14,782 nucleotides of DNA. Origin: Deltaproteobacteria bacterium (GTDB taxonomy: Bacteria > Desulfobacterota > Dissulfuribacteria > Dissulfuribacterales > QOAL01). Of this stretch, positions 1-5,722 are shown piece by piece. Below the pieces are notes generated by a model. That model was not told where the DNA came from. It searched no databases and worked only from the letters and a program-made list of their open reading frames with translations. Position numbers and translations under genes: made by a program. Every line of letters begins with the position of its first letter. The first letter of the stretch is position 1. The stretch covers positions 1 through 14,782 of the forward strand of contig JALWJV010000210.1 in assembly GCA_026996955.1 (NCBI GenBank), read 5' to 3'.

Positions 1-227
1 ATTCAGCTGAGTCTGACTTATTTGTATCCTGCTTGACAGCCCTTTTTTTGGCTGCGCTTCATGCGAAAAAGCTGGGAGATTCTTAAAAAGTCATAGCAAA
101 ACAAGCCCATTAAATATCATGCATTGGGCGTTCATATGGATGTTTTTTAACGCTTTTTGGGTTCTAAAACGCTTATCGGAAGGAAAGAAAAAAAAATTAA
201 GGGTTTTGTTGAACTCTCATAAAACGG

Positions 228-264
228 CAAGATTTTGAAAACACTTTTGCTGTTCAAGATTTTG
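228..264. repeat. 10-bp direct repeat CAAGATTTTG, two copies
   Basis: CAAGATTTTG occurs at 228-237 and again at 255-264, start-to-start distance 27 bases. A degenerate relative, AAGGGTTTTG, ends at 208. The TTTTG cores are therefore about 27-29 bases apart. It may be a pair of regulator half-sites in the leader of the signalling cluster, or simple AT-rich coincidence. Confidence 0.35.
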
Positions 265-280
265 TTTATCAGGGGGCATT

Positions 281-379
281 ATGCCTTTGGTAAGTAGAGT
301 TGTGAGGTTTGAAGTGTCATTAGAGGATTACTTGCAAAGGAAATATTTTCAGAAAATCAGGGTGTTATTTGGTTTGTGA
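281..379 (+). CDS. possible small ORF, 32 residues, unknown
   Basis: An ATG at 281 is preceded by a purine-rich AGGGGG (271-276) at a spacing of 4 bases, a plausible ribosome binding site. It opens a 32-codon frame ending in TGA at 377-379. The peptide starts MPLVSRVVRF and ends KIRVLFGL; it is basic, with mixed hydrophobic residues and no obvious signal or membrane segment. I do not recognise it. It could be a leader peptide or small protein upstream of the signalling genes, or a chance frame: at this length and AT content, random ORFs are common. The only positive evidence is the Shine-Dalgarno-like match. Confidence 0.2.
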   Translation: MPLVSRVVRFEVSLEDYLQRKYFQKIRVLFGL

Positions 380-537
380 AGGCAGGTGTGGGGATATTTT
401 CAAGAGTTTCTTCCAAGGGGACGATAATAGAAAAAATAATAGTAGGAACAGACATGATATTTCGACATGGTGTTCTTAAAGCCTATTCAGGTTCACACAT
501 TGTAGGTGTTCAGTACAGGTAAACATAGACCAGGCGT

Positions 538-555
538 TGCCTAAGGAAATAGGCA
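538..555 (+). promoter_or_regulatory. small hairpin with AAGGA-type loop in the leader
   Basis: TGCCTA (538-543) and TAGGCA (550-555) form a perfect 6-bp stem with the loop AGGAAA. The loop and closing bases read AAGGA, which fits the ANGGA core recognised by CsrA/RsmA proteins when displayed in a hairpin loop. It sits about 87 bases ahead of the chosen start of the HDOD gene. CsrA binding is an inference; the hairpin is seen directly. Confidence 0.3.
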
Positions 556-641
556 GATGTTCATTCAAATTAAAAAAATGGCATTTTAAAAAACTTCAAA
601 TCCAGGATGCTGAACAGTTACAGAAGAGGAACAATTTTATT

Positions 642-1490
642 ATGAGCATAAATCTTGCCAAACGTATTGAGGAAATTGAAGACCTTCCCTCAATGCCCCA
701 CACCCTACAGAAGATCCTTGATAATCTTGATGGGGTTGCCTCAAGTGCCCAGACGCTTGAGCTGCTGATTCGAGACGATCCGGTTCTTTCAGCAAATATC
801 CTCAGAATAGCAAACTCCCCCTTTTACGGCGTAAGCGGTGAGGTGAGCAGCCTAAGCAGGGCTGTGGTCATAATGGGCTTTGACGAGATAAAGAACCTTG
901 TTATTGGCCTCTCTCTTACCGGTACGTTCAGTGGTGATCTTGGTGTTGATCTTTTCACTGCCAAACAGTTATGGCTGCATTCAATAGGTGTGGCAAGGGG
1001 TTGCCAGGCAATGGCAGCCTTTGTGCCTGAACTTGACCCGGAAGAGCTTTTTACAGCAGGGCTTATGCATGATATTGGCAAGTTCCTGCTTTGTCTCTAC
1101 TTCAATGATGAATATAAGGCGGTTGTAAATGTCCACAAGGATAAGGGTGTTTCCATGCTTGAGGCAGAAGAGGAGTGCGGCATAACCCATGCAGAGGCGG
1201 GTGCATTTTTGGCACAGAAGTGGGCAATGAGCGATATGCTTGTAAACGTGGTGCGCTATCACCACAACCCGGTCAGTGCTGGGCCCTACGGGCAGGCGGC
1301 AGCCATTGTGTTTCTTGCCGACCAGATATGTCATAAGATCAATCTGGGTGGTGATATGGGCTGTGAGGTGGAAAAAATCAGGGTGCCCAAGAATATAGGC
1401 ATTTCACCTGAAAATATAAAGAAGGTTGCCCAGGAGCTTCGGGATAATCGGGAGGCAATTGAGGCTGGCTGGGGCTCTGCCATGGGTTAG
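642..1490 (+). CDS. HDOD domain signalling protein
   Basis: A 282-residue HDOD-domain protein, a family of divergent HD-superfamily scaffolds common in bacterial signal transduction beside chemotaxis and two-component genes. HDOD hallmarks span about residues 10-215: a pre-domain DLPSMPH, then RDDPVLSANILRIANSPFYG near residues 45-63, SLSRAVVIMGFDEIKNLV near 70-87, and GLMHDIGKF at 140-148. The HD-type ligands look largely present (His113, His143-Asp144, His183, His207/208, Asp227), so metal binding cannot be excluded, although many HDOD proteins keep an HDIGK motif without shown activity. I chose ATG 642, preceded by AGAGGA. The same frame stays open upstream to a TTG at 537, but that 35-residue extension is basic, lacks a ribosome site and does not fit the family. 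It is followed after 24 bases by a receiver-CheB gene, suggesting co-transcription. The fold is near certain; the partner and output are unknown. Confidence 0.88.
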   Translation: MSINLAKRIEEIEDLPSMPHTLQKILDNLDGVASSAQTLELLIRDDPVLSANILRIANSPFYGVSGEVSSLSRAVVIMGFDEIKNLVIGLSLTGTFSGDLGVDLFTAKQLWLHSIGVARGCQAMAAFVPELDPEELFTAGLMHDIGKFLLCLYFNDEYKAVVNVHKDKGVSMLEAEEECGITHAEAGAFLAQKWAMSDMLVNVVRYHHNPVSAGPYGQAAAIVFLADQICHKINLGGDMGCEVEKIRVPKNIGISPENIKKVAQELRDNREAIEAGWGSAMG

Positions 1491-1514
1491 GCATGAAAGC
1501 CGTTTGGAAGAGAG

Positions 1515-2579
1515 ATGACCGATAATCAAACCGGTACAGCAAAAAAGATCCGTACGCTGGTTGTGGACGATGCCGCCTTTATGCGCAGGGCGCTGGTGGA
1601 AATACTGACAGACCACGATGACATTGAGGTTGTCGGGGTTGCCAGGCACGGCAGGGAGGCCCTTGAGGCTGTTGAATCCCTTGACCCTGACGTCATCACT
1701 TTGGATGTGGACATGCCGGTTATGGACGGCCTTACAACCATCAAGCATCTCATGGTTAGAAAGCCTCGTCCGGTAATCATGGTAAGCGGCATGGCAGACC
1801 AGGGGCGTGTTACATTTGAGGCCCTGAAACTTGGGGCTGTGGATTTTTTTGAAAAACCCTCCGGCACTGTTTCCCTGGACATGAAAGATTCTGCCCAGGA
1901 ACTTAGCCAGGTGGTGCGGGTAGCAGCCGGACTTAATCCTTCTGCCATAAGGCGTGTGCGCCCCTTAAAACGCAAAAATGATGAGAATAAAAGAAGCGTT
2001 CCGGCATCAAAGCTGCTGGCAGTCTTTGCTCTGGATGGTGCGTGCGGGACCTTTATAAGGATGATGTCATACCTCGACAGCAACCTGCCCCTTGCTGTTG
2101 CAGCGGTTCAGAATGTTTCAAGGGGTGTGCTCACATCCTATGCCACTGAATTTAATGGCAGCACCTCATGGCATATTCATGCATGCCAGGGGGGAAGGCT
2201 GGATGAAGGCTCATGCTTTATTGCAGGTTATGGAGAAACATGGCGTATAGAACAGGCTGACCATGGCAATGTGCTTGAAATAGAAACAGAGGGACACGAT
2301 CCCCGGGCCTTTCTGGAGCAGGCTGCCGATTTGTTCGGGGCTGACTGCATGGCAGTTGTGCTTGGAGGCAGTTTCAATCCGGCACCAGAGGGGTTTGAGA
2401 GAGTGCGGCAGAGAGGTGGACGGGTAGTGGTGCTTGCCCCTGATGCCAGTGTGAATGGAGGAGCAGCACGTGAGCTTCTTGCACAGGGTGGCTGTGAGCA
2501 GGCGTTGTCCGAGCGTGACCTGCGTATGGTGATTAATTCATTTGCAAGGGCTGATCATCCTGCATCAAGGGTTACCTGA
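1515..2579 (+). CDS. response regulator with degenerate CheB-like domain (first of three)
   Basis: A 354-residue protein with the order of CheB: receiver domain (about 12-125), basic linker, CheB-methylesterase-like domain (about 165-350). The receiver is intact: acidic pair Asp18-Asp19, phospho-acceptor Asp64 in TLDVDMPVMDG, Ser91, and Lys114 in the EKPSG motif after GAVDFF. The C-terminal half follows the CheB fold pattern but has lost its triad. GASTGG reads as ALDGAC (Ser to Asp), the QHM His becomes Asn in VQNV exactly 26 residues later (the spacing of Ser164-His190 in Salmonella CheB), and the Asp of TGMGxDG becomes Asn in LGGSFNP. A methylesterase or deamidase is therefore unlikely; it is better read as a phosphorylation-controlled output or binding module. 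It lies 24 bases after the HDOD gene, with a weak GGAAGAG ribosome site. Confidence 0.88.
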   Translation: MTDNQTGTAKKIRTLVVDDAAFMRRALVEILTDHDDIEVVGVARHGREALEAVESLDPDVITLDVDMPVMDGLTTIKHLMVRKPRPVIMVSGMADQGRVTFEALKLGAVDFFEKPSGTVSLDMKDSAQELSQVVRVAAGLNPSAIRRVRPLKRKNDENKRSVPASKLLAVFALDGACGTFIRMMSYLDSNLPLAVAAVQNVSRGVLTSYATEFNGSTSWHIHACQGGRLDEGSCFIAGYGETWRIEQADHGNVLEIETEGHDPRAFLEQAADLFGADCMAVVLGGSFNPAPEGFERVRQRGGRVVVLAPDASVNGGAARELLAQGGCEQALSERDLRMVINSFARADHPASRVT

Positions 2580-2705
2580 CAGGACTTTTGTCTGGCCATA
2601 CTGGCACATTACGCAGATAAAGTAACAAAACCTTTTATGAACCTTGATTACCAGTAATACACTGAACAGTTACATAGTTGTTTTTTAGTAATAGGGGGAA
2701 TCCAC
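2580..2705 (+). other. 126-base spacer between first and second CheB-like genes
   Basis: The spacer is AT-rich toward its 3' end and carries a good ribosome site, AGGGGGA at 2693-2699, six bases before the ATG at 2706. I see no terminator (no stem longer than about 4 bp followed by T's) and no -35/-10 pair with acceptable spacing. Its length suggests room for an internal promoter or an mRNA processing site, but nothing specific is visible. Confidence 0.4.
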
Positions 2706-3803
2706 ATGGCTTCAACGAGCTGCGTAAACTGCACGGAGAACACAGCTTCTGACAAGATTACCAGGGTGATGATTATTGATGACTCACCGCTTATGTGCCG
2801 GGCGCTTGAAAATATCCTTCAGGAGGATCCGGGCATAGAGGTAGCGGGTTGTGCCCACAGCGGCCAGGAGGCGCTTGAGCTTCTGAGTGAAAAAGAGTGT
2901 GATATTTGCACCCTTGACGTACACATGCCAGGCATGAACGGCATCACCGTGCTTAAACACATCATGGTAAAGCATCCCATGCCTACCCTGATGGTGAGCG
3001 CATTTACATCAGATGGCGCAAGGATAACATTCGATGCCCTTCGTTACGGTGCTGTGGATTTTTTCCAGAAACCATCTTCTGCAGGGGATAATGACCTTGC
3101 CTCCCAGTCAGAGGCCCTGCGCCAGAAGGTCAAGGCAGCAGCACGGGTCAAGGTTGAGGCTGCACGTTATCTGCGCCTTAAACTTGTATCCAGAAAGGAA
3201 GAAAGGACGTCTGAAACCCATGCGGGCAGCATGAAGCTTAATATCATCAGTACCTCCACAGGCGGATACTCTTCACTGCTGTCACTGCTCCCTTCCCTTG
3301 ATGCAGACCTGGACGGGCCTGTGTTTGTTTTTCATGGAATTGATGACCAGGCCCTTGCGGCATTTATGGATTACCTGCGTTCGTATGTAAAATTGCCTGT
3401 CCAGCGCGCCAGGGACAGGGAAGAGATTGTCCCGGGCATGATCTACTTTTTGGGCAGGGGCGAGACAGTATCCTTTGAGCAGCAGGCTGGAAAGTGGGTG
3501 GCAAACGTATCCCGAAGGCCTGATCTCCCAGGGCAGGAGGGGCCGGTTGACCTTGCGCTTCTTTCAGCCAGTGAACACTTCGGGAAAGATGCCAGGGCTG
3601 TATTCCTCTCAGGTGATGATCCCCAGGGATTTACCGGTGCAAAGGAGGTCCTGCGTAACGGTGGCTCTGTTCTGGTTCAGCGTCCCTCAACCTGTCTTTC
3701 TCCTGATTTGCCTGAACGGCTCCTGAATGAACTGGATGGCGTAGGGGCCAGAGAGGTGGCGCTGACAGAGATAGCAGAGATTATTTCATCAGGTGAGAAA
3801 TAG
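2706..3803 (+). CDS. response regulator with partly degenerate CheB-like domain (second of three)
   Basis: A 365-residue protein: receiver (about 18-135) plus CheB-like domain (about 178-360). The receiver has Asp25-Asp26, phospho-acceptor Asp71 in TLDVHMPGMNG, MVSAF, and GAVDFFQKPSS with the conserved Lys. This copy keeps most of CheB: STSTGG retains the nucleophile position, and FHG supplies a His exactly 26 residues later, matching Ser164-His190 of Salmonella CheB. However, the TGMGxDG segment reads SGDDPQG, so the Asp286 position is Gln, with two Asp residues just upstream that might compensate. The late MP motif of CheB is also missing (CLSPDLPER instead). Residual esterase activity is possible but doubtful. 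The N-terminus carries a CVNC pair of unknown meaning. Ribosome site AGGGGGA, spacing 6. Six bases separate its stop from the next start, so the two are surely co-transcribed. Confidence 0.87.
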   Translation: MASTSCVNCTENTASDKITRVMIIDDSPLMCRALENILQEDPGIEVAGCAHSGQEALELLSEKECDICTLDVHMPGMNGITVLKHIMVKHPMPTLMVSAFTSDGARITFDALRYGAVDFFQKPSSAGDNDLASQSEALRQKVKAAARVKVEAARYLRLKLVSRKEERTSETHAGSMKLNIISTSTGGYSSLLSLLPSLDADLDGPVFVFHGIDDQALAAFMDYLRSYVKLPVQRARDREEIVPGMIYFLGRGETVSFEQQAGKWVANVSRRPDLPGQEGPVDLALLSASEHFGKDARAVFLSGDDPQGFTGAKEVLRNGGSVLVQRPSTCLSPDLPERLLNELDGVGAREVALTEIAEIISSGEK

Positions 3804-3809
3804 GATTTT

Positions 3810-5234
3810 ATGGTATTGGCACACATGGATTCAGCGATTCTCGATACCCTGCTTGAGGAGACTCCTGCCGCAGGATTCAATGGCTGGATAGAGGGGATAA
3901 ACCTCCCGGATATTGTTCAGCTTCTCTGTCTCAGCGGTGGTGAATTTGTCCTCCAGGTAAGGGCTGGTTCAGAGCATGGCGAGATATGCTTCTCAGGTGG
4001 CGAGGTGCGCCATGCAGTTACCGGAAAGGATAAGGGGGTTGATGCCTTTTACGAGATTATGTGCTGGTCCTGTGGTTCTTTCTGTATCCGTCCAGGCTCA
4101 AGCCCTGAGATATCAGTGGAGGTGCCGTGGAACTTCCTTCTGATAGAGGCCCTCAGGCTTGCTGATGAAAGGGGCAATGTCACCAATGATGAGGAACAGG
4201 ATGCTGTAACGGAAAAGCCGTCTGCGGTATTTGTGGTGGATGATTCATCTCTTGTCAAAAAGGCACTGAAGCAGATTATAACAGATGAGCTTGGTGCAGA
4301 GGTTATTGGTGAGGCAACAAACGGCAAGGAGGCACTAAAATTTTTAGAGGAACATACCCCTGATCTCATAACCCTTGATATCAATATGCCTGTGATGGGT
4401 GGCGATCTGGCACTTAAACACATAATGGTACGCTCGCCCTGCCCGGTTGCGCTTTTCAGCGGCATTAACAGGGAGAGTTTTCCAAGGGTCATGGAATATT
4501 TCCGCCTTGGCGCTGTTGACTTCATAGTAAAGCCTGGCGTTAACCAGTCGTGGGACATTGTCACCCGGCGTCTGGGAAGGCTCATTACTTCTGTCAAGAG
4601 TATGAATCTCTCAAATGTGCGGCGGGCCCGTACGCCACGGCGGGTTGAGGCAAGCATGGCGCCTGGGCTTCCTGCAACCAAGCTTGTCCTTATACTCGGG
4701 GGGCTTGGCGGGCTTCTTGAGATTCAGAAAATCCTGCCGGCAATGGAGTGCAGGGATGATACCGCAGTTTTGCTGTGTCAGGAGATGGGGGCTGAACTCC
4801 TTGATTTCTTTGCTGATTACATGAACGATTTCACCCGTATAACCGTGCTTCCTTTAAGTCATGGCGCACCGCTTTTAAGCAGGCAGTGCTGGATATCCGG
4901 GCTGGATATACCCATACGGGTTATTTCAGATAACGATGGTGCGGCAGTGTCCGCTGCCCCTGAAGAAGATGGGGCAGGCTTTGAAGCCAGAACCCTAATC
5001 ACCACCGCAGCCAGAGCATTTGGCTCGGGCCTGCGGGTAATAGTTCTCAGCGGGGCTGCCCAGGGCATTTCAGATGTCCTGGTTGATGCCCACGGGCAGG
5101 GTGCAAGGATTATTGTTCAGGAACCCTCTTCGTGCCTGCTGCCAGGTGAGTTGCAGGAGATGAGGGAAACACATGATGATTTTATCTTTGCAGAGCCTGA
5201 GAAGATAGCGGCTGTTACGTTTGGTGAGGATTAA
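3810..5234 (+). CDS. PATAN/DUF4388-like, receiver and degenerate CheB-like fusion (third of three)
   Basis: A 474-residue three-domain protein. Residues about 24-118 look like a PATAN/DUF4388 domain: GWIEGINLPDIVQLLCLSGG, GEICFSGGEVRHAVTG, then the GxDAFYEIMCWSCGSF block. This module is usually found next to receivers and thought to mediate protein contacts. A receiver follows (about 138-258): Asp144-Asp145, phospho-acceptor Asp190 in TLDINMPVMGG, LFSG, GAVDF, Lys241-Pro. Residues about 290-474 resemble a CheB-methylesterase domain without its triad: GASTGG is LGGLGG (Ser to Gly), QHM is CQEM (His to Glu, or Gln by strict spacing), and TGMGxDG is LSGAAQG (Asp to Gln with one residue deleted). 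Catalysis is very unlikely. AGGA at 3802-3805 overlaps the upstream stop; ATG 3825 is an alternative start. This domain order is not one I know as standard. Confidence 0.85.
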   Translation: MVLAHMDSAILDTLLEETPAAGFNGWIEGINLPDIVQLLCLSGGEFVLQVRAGSEHGEICFSGGEVRHAVTGKDKGVDAFYEIMCWSCGSFCIRPGSSPEISVEVPWNFLLIEALRLADERGNVTNDEEQDAVTEKPSAVFVVDDSSLVKKALKQIITDELGAEVIGEATNGKEALKFLEEHTPDLITLDINMPVMGGDLALKHIMVRSPCPVALFSGINRESFPRVMEYFRLGAVDFIVKPGVNQSWDIVTRRLGRLITSVKSMNLSNVRRARTPRRVEASMAPGLPATKLVLILGGLGGLLEIQKILPAMECRDDTAVLLCQEMGAELLDFFADYMNDFTRITVLPLSHGAPLLSRQCWISGLDIPIRVISDNDGAAVSAAPEEDGAGFEARTLITTAARAFGSGLRVIVLSGAAQGISDVLVDAHGQGARIIVQEPSSCLLPGELQEMRETHDDFIFAEPEKIAAVTFGED

Positions 5235-5289
5235 GGGGCGTTGAAAGTTATGATGAATATAAATTTTTTCATTTTATTGGAAAAATAAT

Positions 5290-5318
5290 TTGTTACGTTT
5301 TGAACAGCTCAATATAGG
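5290..5318 (+). promoter_or_regulatory. possible weak sigma-70 promoter before the CheY/CheA genes
   Basis: TTGTTA (5290-5295) and TATAGG (5313-5318) each match 4 of 6 consensus bases and are separated by 17 bases, in the only AT-rich gap (5235-5341) of this part of the cluster. The predicted transcript would start just ahead of the ribosome site, giving a very short leader. A match of this quality is expected fairly often by chance in AT-rich DNA. Confidence 0.3.
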
Positions 5319-5341
5319 TATCAGGCACAGGAGGTGGTGTT

Positions 5342-5722
5342 GTGGCCACAGTTCTCATTGTTGATGATTCGAGTTTCATGAGAAAACGCATAGCAAAGGC
5401 CGTGGAGGAGGCTGGACATACAGTGGCTGGCCAGGCTGTTGATGGGGCTGAAGGTTTTGAGGTCTATCGTGAGCAGAGGCCTGAGCTTGTAATAATGGAT
5501 ATCACAATGCGTGGCACAGACGGCATAAGGGGAGCGGAGCTTATAAGGGAGTTCGATCCTGATGCCCGGATAATATTTATGAGCATGGTAGATGATGAGA
5601 AGGTGGTTCAACGCACCAGGGAGCTTGGGGCAGCAGGTTTTTTAGGAAAGAGTGATCATGCCAGGTTAGCGGAATTAATAAACAGCACTGTTCAGAACAA
5701 GGCCGGGCAGGAGGAAATATGA
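5342..5722 (+). CDS. single-domain CheY-like response regulator
   Basis: A 126-residue stand-alone receiver, the length expected for CheY. The phosphorylation pocket is present: Asp8-Asp9, acceptor Asp53 in VIMDIT, Ser81 in FMSM, and Lys in GKSD. Two conserved prolines are replaced: the MP after the acceptor is MR (DITMRGTDG), and the KP motif reads KS, which may alter the switch loop. The start is GTG 5342, supported by a strong AGGAGGTG at 5329-5336 and the conserved TVLIVDDSSFMRK opening. Its last codons overlap the CheA start by four bases (ATGA at 5719-5722), so the two are translationally coupled and it is the most likely direct phosphoryl acceptor of that kinase. It has no output domain; its target is unknown. 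Confidence 0.93.
   Translation: MATVLIVDDSSFMRKRIAKAVEEAGHTVAGQAVDGAEGFEVYREQRPELVIMDITMRGTDGIRGAELIREFDPDARIIFMSMVDDEKVVQRTRELGAAGFLGKSDHARLAELINSTVQNKAGQEEI

Larger units (their letters stand above)
1..641. other. AT-rich leader without an established gene
   Basis: About 640 bases precede the first convincing coding region. The stretch is clearly more AT-rich than the genes that follow and has stops in all frames at short intervals. It contains a 10-bp direct repeat (CAAGATTTTG at 228-237 and 255-264), a near-palindrome GGCATTATGCC at 275-285, a possible 32-codon ORF at 281-379, several GGA motifs (about 324-327, 338-341, 443-447, 545-547, 625-629) and a 6-bp hairpin at 538-555. I could not find a convincing -35/-10 pair, tRNA, or known riboswitch. 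It probably holds the promoter and 5' UTR of the signalling cluster, but this is inferred from position only. Confidence 0.5.

Noticed and set aside
37..54. CAGCC/GGCTG hairpin as a terminator of an upstream gene
   Set aside because: The T-run lies inside the loop rather than after the stem, and the stem is only 5 bp.
537..641. In-frame TTG start extending the HDOD protein by 35 residues
   Set aside because: No ribosome site, rare start codon, basic sequence unlike HDOD N-termini; ATG 642 has AGAGGA upstream and begins where the family similarity begins.
2602..2615. Sigma-54-like -24/-12 element (TGGCAC ... GCAG) in the spacer after the first CheB-like gene
   Set aside because: The GG-to-GC distance is 8 bases instead of the required 10, and the TT before GC is missing.
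4049..4681. Long antisense open frame opposite the third CheB-like gene
   Set aside because: It lies fully opposite a gene with clear domain motifs; its translation is Ser/Arg-rich without recognisable domains, as expected for a shadow frame. The same applies to the antisense frame at 1526-2083.
1515..5234. Recent gene triplication by DNA-level duplication
   Set aside because: The three genes share protein motifs such as KH-(I/L)-MV and GAVDF, but their nucleotide sequences are diverged even in those segments, so the duplication is old or the copies were gathered separately.
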